Shown here: in pieces, positions 24,451 through 37,200 of the stretch
How positions within the stretch are numbered: the first letter of the stretch is position 1
Layout: each line of letters starts with the position of its first letter
Origin: Sycobia sp. Sy_11
Taxonomy: Eukaryota; Arthropoda; Insecta; Hymenoptera; Epichrysomallidae
Direction: 5' to 3'
Length of the DNA stretch: 64,000 nucleotides
NCBI GenBank assembly: GCA_018907035.1
Contig: JACCIC010000003.1
Location: 8,212,001 to 8,276,000 of the forward strand
Notes under the pieces: generated by a model
Told to the model about the DNA's origin: nothing
Databases searched by the model: none
Seen by the model: the letters and a program-made list of their open reading frames with translations, nothing else
Translations under genes and position numbers: made by a program

Positions 24451-25876
24451 ATGAAATATTTTTATTTTTTATATTTTAAATGAAATTTACAAAGTTATCT
24501 TTAAATTCCCATTGACAATGAAGAAATGTTTGTACATGCATTTTTTACAGTACATAATTTTTTGTACATATAAAGTCCAGAGTAGAAATCGGGAATATTT
24601 TTCAACTAAAAATTGGCGCTTTAACCTTTACAGGATCGGATTTGGTCATTTTGATTCCTCTGAAAAAATAGGTAACAAGGCTATCTCATTTCATAATTTA
24701 ATCATTAACGAAGGATGGATCATGGGTCAAGCCGTTATATTGATTTACCGATTCTTTAAATCTTACAGGTCAATCTACTACCCAAGAATTGACAATTTCC
24801 CAAATTCTCTATTTAAATAAAAAGCTCTTTTTTAACAATTAATGATAATCAAAAAGGCCAATTATTTAGAATTAATTGATTGTAAACAATAAATAAAAAA
24901 TTGTCTGACCAGTTTTTCGTTATCTTCCACTTTTTTGTTATTCACTGGAGTTTAAAAATTTACATTTTTTATTTTTAGGATTAATTACAAATTAATATTT
25001 CTATTTATTAATTACAGTTAGAATTTAACTTATATAAGATCTTTATACCAAAATAATGAATCAAATAATGGACCCATAATGGACTATTAATAATGCCAAA
25101 TAATGGACCATTCAAATGCTCCATTACTTTTATTTCTCGTTTTTGCCAGTAAAAGGGTATTATTTGATTGCTTTCACTTAATTATTTCTTGGATGTTAGA
25201 TATATCCAGAACTTAATCTTCAAAATATTAAAATGATGAGATTTTTATACTAGGGGTATTTTAAAAGACAAATTAAAATCGAAGTAAAATTTAATACTAA
25301 ATATACTGGTACTTCAAATTGTGACTTTTTTCAAAAAGTGTTAATTTAGAATGTAATATACAAAATATATAACTTAACATATTAGTATTATCATTGGTTT
25401 ACTTATATATGAATCAACTTATTGTTCATATAAGTTGTACATTGGAAGCATTAGTTACTTCACTATTTTGCATAATTAATAGCTCGCATAAATTTGCATA
25501 GAAAAAAGGGTTATCTAAATGAATTAATGCACTATCATAAACCTTTCTTTATTGAAAGAATAAAATTAAATGCAAATTTTAGCATCGAATATAAGATTAA
25601 TTTAAATTAAAGAATAGCTCAACTTTATTTTGTATAGATTATAGTATATGCAAGCATTATTTCGTACAAGATATTTCTAAATAGAGAATCATTACATTTA
25701 AATAATTAGAATTTCAAATAAACACATTTAAAAGTTTCATAAATTATTATTTCACTGTAAATGGATTATTGGGATCATCATTATTGCTTCTAATACAGAA
25801 TTCGCACACATTACGTGTATTACAAGCTTTATATAGGATTATGCTGTATTACATACACACATACACATACGCGCGC

Positions 25877-25933
<57 letters not shown>

Positions 25934-27900
25934 CATATGTACGTATGAATAGAAGCCAACCGATGAATACGTACATGTTCGTGTATAAATCCGCTTTTGA
26001 TCTCTCGATAATCACCCCCCAAAAGGGCCCCTGGATTTGTCGCATCAAGCACGAGGTGAACAGGAATGCGAGAACGCATACCTTTAGCCGATAAGCATTA
26101 TACATATAGACAATTCGATACAATCAATCAATCGAGACGACACCTAGCGAATCTTGATGCGCCAGGCATATGAACCATGAACATTAGTCGTTATCATTAT
26201 ATTATGACGTCGCAAAAATATCAATTTGTCCTTGTGCATCTTATCTTGTTTCGTAACGTCGTCCTGATGATTTAACAAAGATTTTTCGTCGTTGATAACG
26301 AGGGTACAGCGCGACATGATGATCGATTTAGCTCACGCGGCTCTTCGTATAATTATTTGAATGAATCATTTATTAAATAATATTCTATACGTAATATTTT
26401 TACGTTGGTCAACCTTTTCCCAGTATCTTACAGTCCAATAAAACGCATTTCATTTCGTAGAAATGGAGATCAAGTTATTCAACTATATATATATCTGTCA
26501 TACAACTCTTCGTTTTTTTTTTTCGTTTCTTCAAATCGCTTTCCTTAGTATTGGATTCTTTGGTACGAGAGAGTTTAAGTGGTCAGTGAGATTGGATTAA
26601 TGATTTGTGAGCTATTAAGTACGTAGACTAATTTCTCGCTACAAAAAAGCAGACTGTTTTCGGCAAGTTACCTTGAGCATGTTTTAGAAGATACGGATAT
26701 AAAAATGATTAGGTCCGATAAATAAAGTCTTTAAATGAAAAAAAAAAAATTTACTCTTTCTTTCAAAGTTTGTACACGAGAGTCGTAATTAAATGTAACG
26801 TTATATTATGTGACGCAGATCGTCCCCCTACGATAAAGGCACAACGTCTTATCTGAAACAATAAATCTTAGATCTTATAAATTCGGTATAACAGTCCAGC
26901 TACAGAATCATATTTTTGTTAATATGAATGAATAAAAATTTAAAAAGAATGAAAAAGTTCTTTTTTCTGTTTTTTTTTTTTGTAAAATAAAGTTTTTTTT
27001 TTTTAATTTTAAGCATTTATGTGTAGAATGTTTTTAAAATTTAAGAAGGGTCGGCCAACTGCTTTTACAGGTTTCGCGAGGATGTACCAAAAAAACGTTG
27101 TCTTGAGACAAACCTGTTTTAAAAAACAGAAATTTAATCTTGTACTACTTGGGATAAAAAAATTAATGTAATATTTTTAGATAAATGCATAATGTATTCA
27201 AAAAATGTAAAATACAAAAAAATCGATTTTTCGAAAGTAATCAGCTAGACTACTTCCTCAAGCTGATTTTTTAATATTTCGTACAAGCTCTTATGCAGTA
27301 GTATGGTTCGTAATCATTGTCACCGATGATAGTTCGCTATCTTGATTTTTAAAAATTTTTTTTAATACTATGAGAAACTCAATTATATTTAATCTTTATT
27401 TCAGTTTATATTGAATCCTTTAATTGTATTCAATTGTTAAAATAAATTTTTATAATTCTTTTAAATCATTATTATTTGTTGTAACTATAAATTGATTTAA
27501 TTGCTGGTTCAAGTATCGTGTTTTACGATGAGACGTATTGCTATATTTGTTTTTCCGTCACAGAAATTGTAAATTTTGTTGAACTAGAATATGCGTTTAT
27601 TTTTAATTACGATTACAATAACTCTAGTATTTAAATGGAAATTAAATATTGTTGTTGAATTCGTCTATAGTTTTTAATCAGAATATTATACATTAATCAT
27701 GTATTTGAATTAATTATAAATACTGAAGTTCTCTATTAGTATACTGATTTACGATTATTATTCAGACATATAAATATCAATTTTTAAATTCCAGAATCCA
27801 CCTGGATAATACCTAAATATCCAGTCATCGGTATTATTTTCAGAGTGTTATATTTGTTATCTACTGGCGAAAGCTAGCTTATTTCACACGGATACGCTCC
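24450..27900. other. Spacer with microsatellite and a small GC-richer island
   Basis: AT-rich overall. A (TA)n tract lies at about 25879-25926. A non-repetitive island at about 26130-26340 contains a CRE-like TGACGTCG and could be regulatory. The 102-codon open frame at 24512-24820 follows the mariner relic and resembles no family. No gene is supported. Confidence 0.45.
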
Positions 27901-28299
27901 CGACTGGAACTTACCATTTTAAGAAGTTCACGCCCACGTCATAGATGGCGGCAGTATGAAATTATCGTATGATTGTAGTGCATCGCTGATGTATAATTAA
28001 AAAAATGTCACTGTATCATGCACGTATGCATGAATGACTGTGCTCGAGAATCAGTGTCGATTTATTTACAACTTTCAGTAATAGTGCAGTAATTGTATAG
28101 GCTCAGAAGCAGTAATTATAATAAATAGATATAGTGATCCATGGAAACCTGTTAGATAGATTTGACCATAAGGCGATAAAGTTAGTGAGTAGAGGAAAGA
28201 ACAAATGCGTCGACAGAAATAGTGAATTTGACCTATCTATTGGAGTAAATGTGTGATAATATTACTTTTAGCAAGGATCATTTAAATTGAATAAAAATC
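27890..28299 (+). promoter_or_regulatory. Probable promoter and 5'UTR exon of the aldo-keto reductase
   Basis: Composition becomes balanced here. AGATGGCGGC at about 27951, a YY1/Pho-like motif often found near start sites, is followed by non-repetitive sequence that leads without interruption to the AT of the start codon and the donor GTAAGT at 28302. A start site near 27.9-28.1 kb is inferred, not demonstrated. Confidence 0.4.
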
Positions 28300-31200
28300 A
28301 TGTAAGTCACGTCATGTATATACTTTCGAATTTTAATTGAATAATTCAAATTTAAAATTCTTCACAATAATTTTCTTATAATTGGATAATCAAATCTTAT
28401 ACCCATAATGGGAGATAATAGTCAACATTAAATAACAAACAGATTAAAAAATAATATTGTTTAAAAAATCATTATGAAATATTGTTAAGATAGTAACTAA
28501 CAATACGTTATAAATATATTTAAAAATTATTTTTACATAAATAAGCACAAGTTTTGCTTTTACAATTATTTCGTTTATTTTAAGTAAAGGAAAAATGGAA
28601 AGGAAATATTATTTTTAATTTAACTTTAATATAATTAAAGTGTACAAGTAAAATTTATAAGAAACAGAACTACGTTACTTATACTTGGAAATTTTCCAGT
28701 CAATTCATACAGTTATCATTTTATTTATCGAAAAAAGTTATCTTATGTATTGAAACGATTTTATCATTGATGCTTTCTTCAATAAACGAGACTATATTGA
28801 TTTCAAATGAAATTGCTATACTTCACTAGCACATGTTAATTTTCTGCAATATCTTCCAAAATAAATGCAACATTAATTATTTTAGCCAATGGTTTTCAAG
28901 TTCACGTCACGTTATGCAATGCCGTTGTATAGAATTTTATGAACGACCGAATCGTAACTATGATGTTCTGTTTTTATTAAGTACATAGAAGGATATGCAG
29001 CTAAGCGTCAGAGTTCGAATTGTATTTATATTGCAACTATCGCATAAAAATCTTCAACAGTAAAGAGATTTTTAAAATCTCATAATGCATAGAATCTAAA
29101 TTTATATGAAGTCAATGCCGTCTAGGCTACGTGAATATTTTTGCAATTCTATCAATATATTAAAATGTGTGTATGATTTATAAATAGAATTCTTACAGCT
29201 CAAAAATAAAGTTCATATTCTACGTATAAATAAAAGAAGTATTTAATTTACAAATTGAAATTGTATCATATTCATATATAATAATGATTTACAAAATTGA
29301 TGTTAAGAAAGTTTACTGTTTATTTATTATAAACTTTATTAATTAAATTTTTTCGAGTATATATACCGGAAAAATTCGGTAAATATAATTGTTTAGGAAA
29401 TGTCTTTGAAAAATTTGGTATAATGGAAATTGAACTCTGGTCATTGTTCAAAGTCGACTGGACCAGCCAAATACAATAGCGTATACAATAATAAACAAAC
29501 CGATACAATTCCCCTCTTAGCTATAGGCTGCTTTCCATTAAATACATATTTTTGAAAAAGATTTATATAATTTATACTATTTATACTATTTATATAATTT
29601 CTAATAAATCATTTAATTCACAGAAATTAGTTTTTTATAATACATACAATACCTCATATGTACTAAAAATGAGACTATGGGTTGTTACTTTTAAAAGCTA
29701 TTTATTCATTTATTTCTAGATATTATTTAATAAAAATAAATCATAATTGTATAATTGGTTCAGGAAGGATTTACCTCCTACGTACGTGGAAGGATTCCAT
29801 GATTTAGAAGCAGTAAAGGCTATGGAATACAGACTACTGGGAAAAACTGGTTTACTAGTGAGTAAACTGTCTTTCGGAGGCGGAGGTTTGGGATGTCACT
29901 ATGGGTACGTTTTATCATTTCTATACATGTCAAGTATAACTATGCGAATAAATATCATATGCGCATTATTATGGTAGTTCAAACTACATACTAATCTGCG
30001 AGGTAAACCGCAGGATGAATTATTATCCTTATAACTGATTTTGTCTTTATAGAATTTAGTTTATTTAAATCTAAATTTCCGTATTAATCAACAAATTATT
30101 TGATAGAATTATAATATTAATTATCTAAGATTAAAATGATGGTGATTGTTCATAAGTATAGATATCAGCTGGTATCGCCTAGCATTATACTAGTATTTCA
30201 AAGTGAAAAATAATCAGAATCGGCTTTTGTGTTCAATATAAAAAAATCTATTCATCTATTTATCGATAATTTTGCTCAATAATATTGTATATTAAATATT
30301 GTATAACACTATTTAATGCTACTCGATTCATATTTAAAAATATCTTCTGACTTTTGATTTACTTAACTATGTAATAACTGCCGAAATAAGGATGTAAAGT
30401 AATAAATTTACGAAAAAGATTTTTGTTATGTAGTAATACTGTTTTCTTAGAGAATAAACAGTAAAAGATTGCTCTAAGTAATACCTAAAAATATTATTAG
30501 TTGCAATAAAGAATTTAGAGCTCCAAGTTTGATTTCCAAAATTAACATTCCGAATATGAAGTGATCCTAATGGCAAAAAATAGGGAATGAAACAAGTTTG
30601 AAAATAAGTTTGAACCAGATGATTTTGAAACATGCAGAAATAGAAGAGTGTTACTAATAATACTTTTGTTAGAAATTGGGGATATAACCAGTTATAAATG
30701 GGGCCAGCTGGCCACCCTCAGGTAGTCAGTTGACCACGCAAGGTAATTAAGGGTGTTTATCCGATTTTTACTTTATTTGGATGGTCATGAAATTTTTATC
30801 GCATACTTATGAAATTATTTTCTGTATCATATTATCAGAAAAAAGAAACGTGAAAATTTCACTGTTATCGAAGTTCAAATTCGAATGTTTGAGCATTTTT
30901 TACACGGCATCTTATCGGATGGATTATGTATAAAAGAAAGTTTCAGCCTATAATTTCGAAGATATTATAATAACTAACATATCATTAAGATCAATATTTA
31001 GAATCACTTACGACTGTAGTTACAAAGATTCTAGCTTCATCGATTTTAAGTTATTCTAATTTAAAGTATATCGTCTGATTTTTATTGATATATCGTACGT
31101 ACTGATGGCTGAGATGATTGGCTACAGTTATCATACATTGAAATATAGCTGGATATAGGTATTGAGCGAAGTATCATTAGTATTGAAGGTAGCAAGCTAT

Positions 31201-34200
31201 GCAAGTTTTTATTATCATTGAAAAAATATGAATTACATCCGATTATATATACACACACACACACACACATATATACCATATATATATATATATATATACT
31301 TACAATATTATTTGGAACGAAAACTGACAGATTTGTCTATGTAGACACTAATCGGCTGTATACTGTACCTATAGTCATATCCAGCATTGCGCTATCAGAC
31401 GATGGTTCCGCATCCAGCACATTGGGCCTTCTAAAAGATGATTTCAAAATGTGTTTGTCTTACGATTCCTCACTTGTATAGGAACGAGGACAAATTTAAT
31501 TAATTTAATTAAGTGCGAGTTTGAAGTGTGCGCTCGTCAATTCAGCGACTTAGCTTCCAGGGCTAGCGACGGGGCAATCTGCTGTGCTATCAGAGATCGA
31601 TTTCACGTCTCTGGGACGATCTTTGTTCGTTTCTGTTCTCGGATCTGTAAATCCAGCAGCATCGCAGCGCAAGTCCGAGACTTCGGAACTGCGCCGCGCT
31701 TCTGTACCTGGAGAACACCTTTCTCTTCGATGTTATATTGCCGTCAGGCTGGTAAGAGAGCGTCACCGATTGCTTCAATAACCATTCGTTTTTAAGATAT
31801 TGTAAAGTGCGTATAGTGTAAGACTTTTTTAAGTATGAGACGATTACTTGTAAAACTTTGTCGCATATATTGTATATGCACGTATCGTAAATTTATTGTT
31901 CGGATCAGTTCTATTGATTCGATTTTTTATATAATTACATTCATATAGATAAATTTAGAATTTAGCAATTCACTATAAGTAAATTTAGAATTTAGCAATT
32001 GGTGTTTAAAAGATGTTTCTTCACCTGAGATTAGGGTTTTTTATGCTGACTAAGAAGCAATTTTATTTCATTTTCTTTTCTTTCATTAAAACATAGTTTT
32101 CTTTAATTTGCTTTATCGATTTACACATTTCGGACTTTTCCCTCCTTTATAGTTGCATTTACTGAGAACGAGTAAATAAAGGCAAAATTTATTTATGTAT
32201 TTATTTATTCAAATTTTTTGTTTGTTATACTAAGATTGATTATCATTCTTTTTTTCCAAATTAAAGTACAGTTATATAAATTTGGTATAAAATACCAAAT
32301 ACTACTTTTGTTTTGATATATTTTTAATTTACAAGATAAAATTGTAGATTAAATTTTTGATAACAAAATATGAAAAAAATTGTTAGCAAATTTCTTCTAA
32401 AAACATAATACAGTTTGTATTATTAGGATGATCGATATATAAAAAACCGCCGTACTTTAAAGATTAATTCTGTAAATAAATAGTATAATTTATACGTGTA
32501 TAGGTTGATAATGTTGTTAAACACATATATTGATACCTAATTTTGTTACATTTAAATTTCTGTCTGAAAAATTATAGTTTTCAAACACATATATCATATA
32601 TCATTAAACCTGTTTACGAACGAAAAGCGTGCTCTCGTAATAAAAATATGAAAACAAATAATATGCTTTACAAATTTTGTCCAGATATTTTGTAATATAT
32701 TTTCTACTCTGTATTCTTCAAGTTAACTGAAAGGCAGTAATACAAACATAATTATTGTAATTCTAATATGTGATCTCTTCAATTCAATTCAACGATTCAC
32801 TTCGACAATTACAGTAAGTATTCATATTCATATTGTATAAAGAGTTATTTCGCTCTTATACTCAGATTTAAACATTGCAGCAATATTGCTTCGGTATTCT
32901 TATATTATGTAGATGTATTAATTTTAATTATGTATATATAATTTTTCTCTAATATATCCTAAATTCTGTTGCATTATATATTACTTAGCTTAATGATATA
33001 TTTAAATTTATCGCAGCATAATAGAGCAGTCGTTGACATACGTACTACTGTTAATCGCTGGACTTTACTTACTGAGTCGAAGGTGCTCGACGGCGAGTGA
33101 TCAATTTACATCAACCGAATTTTTTAAAGTCATTTTATAAAACATTGTGTAGCAGATTTTTCCGTGGTCGAAATTGAGCTCGATATATCTGTATGTGTTA
33201 GTAGCAAGGTTGCCCAGTCCGTTAATAGTTTTAAAAATAAGTAAATAATTAAAATTTTAAATATTGATAAACATGAATATTCTATTTACAAATACATTTA
33301 AAATAATACGCTTTAGTTTATTTCTTCGGTCGCATTACAATCACTACCTCATTTTTGTTAGTCATTTTTGTAACTGAAAGTATTAATTAATCATTTTAAA
33401 AATTAATTGAAAAAAATAATGTTATTACATTAGCTTTTAAGTGTTCTATATTTATGTTATTCTCTGATTTTCATTAAAATATATATTTAAATTTCAATAT
33501 TCTTATTTACATATACTTTTTTATTGTTAGTATATATCAAGAATTAAATATTAAAAGATTATTTCATTTCACCAGATATTCTAAAGTTCAGAACGTAATT
33601 TTAAAATCGAAAATGAAATTAAATTTTATATTTGCTTCATTTGTTTTGTGGAATTATATTCTTAGAAAAAACGATTGTTGTTCTTTCAATGAGACAACAA
33701 ACTTTGGTTTCAACATTACGGTTACGTAAGTGTATTTTTCTTTTTTTTATTAACTTCGTAGGATTAGCATTAGGAGATCACGAATACTATTAGATATTAC
33801 AATCAAATATGATTTCAGATGCAATCCACCTGAGTGTCCACCTGACCAAATAATACCAGGAAATCCGAAGCAAACTTATCCTAATTGTTGTGACCATTGT
33901 CCTATGAATACGAAAAGAATAATGATGCCTTTAAAGTTGATAAAGTTGAATTGAAATGTTTAAAATTATTTATATATGTGTTTAAATGCTAAAAATTTAA
34001 ATAAATTATAATTTAATACGAAGTACATTTTAATTAAATTTTGAAATAAATAAAATTAAAATAAAATATATACTTATAATTTTATAAGTATATATACAAA
34101 ACTTATTTATCTTACTTAATTATTGTCTGTAAGATATAGTTAATTATCTTCTTTTAAAATTCTTATTATGTTATTATATTGAGCTTAATTTATTATTCAA

Positions 34201-37200
34201 AGCTTTTATGCATTATGAAATCATGGCGGGGTTATCGTTTCTTTATTCAAGTTGTTTAAAAGAGTTTTCGCATAGTGATATGTGTGTATATATATAGTGA
34301 ATCTAAATTGAATAAAATTTATCTAAGTTCGAATTGAATAAAAATAATAAATTAGTTATAATTCACTAATTTTGTGATTATTTGGACATCAAATAACGCA
34401 CGAAGAAGAAATCTATAAAATCTACAAGACTCTATCTATAATACAAACGTACTGACTATGTTTCTATATGTTGCTGCTATTTTTCTCTCTAATGTAACTA
34501 TTGATGACGAATATAATTCGGTTCAGCGACCTTTGGAAAAACGCTTTCTCGTGAAACTGTGAAACGCTCCTGTGTGACTGGACGTTTTCTGATAAAACGC
34601 TCCTTACTTGCATGGCAAGAGTTAAAGCTCCCAGATATGTACAATTTTTTATCTTTGGATCTGGGAACTACGCAAGAATTCTGTCATGTCTAAGTAGGTC
34701 TCCGACTATTCTAATTTTTATAAGAAGTCATTAATCATCTTTAAGAGCGTTGGGAATTGGAACCTCAGTTGCCCCGGACACTGGTTGTAGCATAGATAGG
34801 ACTAAAAGTGTTAATGAGTCTTACGTTGCTTGATTCGCTAATGGCCATAGAAAGATCTTGGATACCTCCCATGTCAGTAGAAGACGCCTACTGAGAGATA
34901 CCAACTAGTATCTAATTGGCGTATTTTTTTAGCGAAAGATACAGAAATGTCTTGCAGATACTGGGGCACTATTGTTGTGGCTATTATTGAGGCGTTAGGC
35001 ATCCTTTAGCATTCAGGGATAGTTACTGAGTGTGACTCCTGCTTTGCATAAAGAGACGTCCAAAGTCCTCTATTATTAGGCAGAGATACAACTTGGAACA
35101 GTGATGGGCGTTGAACTTGCTTGAACACCTGACTAACGTAACACCTGGTGCACAAATAGCAATGATATCCACCAAAATATATGCAGTTCGGTTACACAAA
35201 TAATATGTATATATCCTAAGTTCTGTAAATGTGCCTTGTGGCCTAGCCTCATATTATTAAATCGAATGACCTGCAGCTATTACTTAAGACTTACAAAGAA
35301 ACTTCTGACATTAAAGGTCGTTGTTGATTTGCAAAAACCCTATCACCACGAAAAAGACTTGGCGAAGTCAGCTGTTGGGCAGTGAGTAAACTCTCTCAAT
35401 GGTAGAGGATCAATTCACTTGGTGGGATGCTTCAACAGCAAATCAAAGGGGCATCCATTGCCTAGCGAGATCCTCGAGGAGACTCTGACCGTAATAATGG
35501 TTTGAACCATGTTAGTCCAAATGCCATCGATTATTCTATATATTTAAGACTTATGGATACCAATTTGAAAACGCCTAATAGGCTAACGGTAACCCGTATT
35601 TTTAACAGTAGACCTAAGATTTGCCATATGTAGGTAATTTAACGGACATTTATGAAACACATGATCCGAGGTAACCACAGAATTACAAAAATACAAATCA
35701 CTAATGACCTTTCCAAAACGAGTTAAATATTTTTAAATATTTTTGTGGCCAGGCAGAAACTGGAAAAGTAAAAGATGATATGTGAGACATTCCATCTCTA
35801 ATCTTTTTCTAATATCAAACATGAGTATGGAGGTTCTCGTATCCATATATGCTTTATAAATTATATAAAGAAGTAATTGGATCAGCCATTCACCAAGTTG
35901 TCTATTAAAATTACATTAAGGATTTTGTATAATTTCATAGATTTTAAGATCTTCACTCAACAAATGAATCAATGTTATAGCTCAACAATAACAAGATCAT
36001 GAAATTTTAGAAAAAATTAAAATAATTTTCATTTTTTCTAAAATACTTCGAATTATTTAAATATGTATACATATATTGGATCTGAAACGTACAAAGGTCG
36101 TATTTTCGATGAAGATTGGGACTTTCTTTCTACAAAAAAATTCACTATTATAAAAATATTTTATAAAACCCATAATATTATATTCATGAATTTTATTTTT
36201 TTTAGAAACTTTTTATATTATTAATCCTAATTAATTTTATTTAGAGGAATATAAAAGATAAATTCAAAGTTTGCACAATCAGATCATACAAGGTTTGAAT
36301 AGTAAGCCTTTTGGGAGTCATTGGCTCTGATCGCGGCGCGTCATAAATGGCATTTGAATATTGCACGAAATAATAATAAATTTGATCTGCGTGTATGATT
36401 ACCGCGCACTAAGAGTTCCACAAGGAGATTCAGCGAGGTACTGCACGATGGTCCTGGTGCTCTCTTGGGGCACCTACGTTCGATTGACGATCGACGATGG
36501 GGCGTATGCGTTCGCGACTACGCGAGTGTTGTGCGTTAGATCCGAGGTATCAGAATAAAATATTAATTGAAATGAAGAACTTGTATAACTGTGATAAAAT
36601 GTTCGGACATATTACATGTATTTCTTCTGAATTCTTATTAATAAATAAATAAATAAATCCATAGATAGATTGAAATAAATAGATAGATAAAAATAAATAT
36701 CGTAAAGATGTAGCAGTATAATATTTTAGAACTATAATTGTTTTGCTGCTGGTCAATGGAATAATCTTGAATGGTACATATTGTTAGTCTATATTCTTCA
36801 CTTTAAATTATGTGTGGTCAAAACATAAAATAAATAAAAAATATTTGTTTTTATTAAAAAAAATACTACAAAGAAAGAAATAATTACGTAATTACGTAAT
36901 TACGTAATTGTAATAATTGTTAATTTATTTGTAGAGTTTTTGATGAAAACGACGCCATTGAGGCAGTTCGAATGGCAATAAAAAAAGGAGTAAATTACAT
37001 TGATACTGCATATTGGTATGGACAAGGAAAATCGGAAGCTTTACTTGGAAAGGTAATTCAATAAATCTAGTATTTTTTATGCGAGAATTCGACATTGTTT
37101 TAAAGATTCCATTTTTATTAGATATACTTCTTATAGTAAAAATTATTTGAATGTTTTATAAAGAATCAGTGAAACAAAATGTTAAAACACTTATATTTTA

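Noticed and set aside
24512..24820. 102-codon open frame after the mellifera-type mariner relic
   Set aside because: AT-driven composition and no recognisable motif; may include mariner 3' sequence but could not be supported.
25839..26123. Open frames containing long YI or IC repeats (also at 21901, 47358, 55310, 55382, 59178 and 61332)
   Set aside because: Translations of (TA)n and (CA)n microsatellites.
31451..31795. 114-codon open frame, with rivals on both strands, in reductase intron 2
   Set aside because: No resemblance to known proteins, no splice context, antisense rivals of equal quality.
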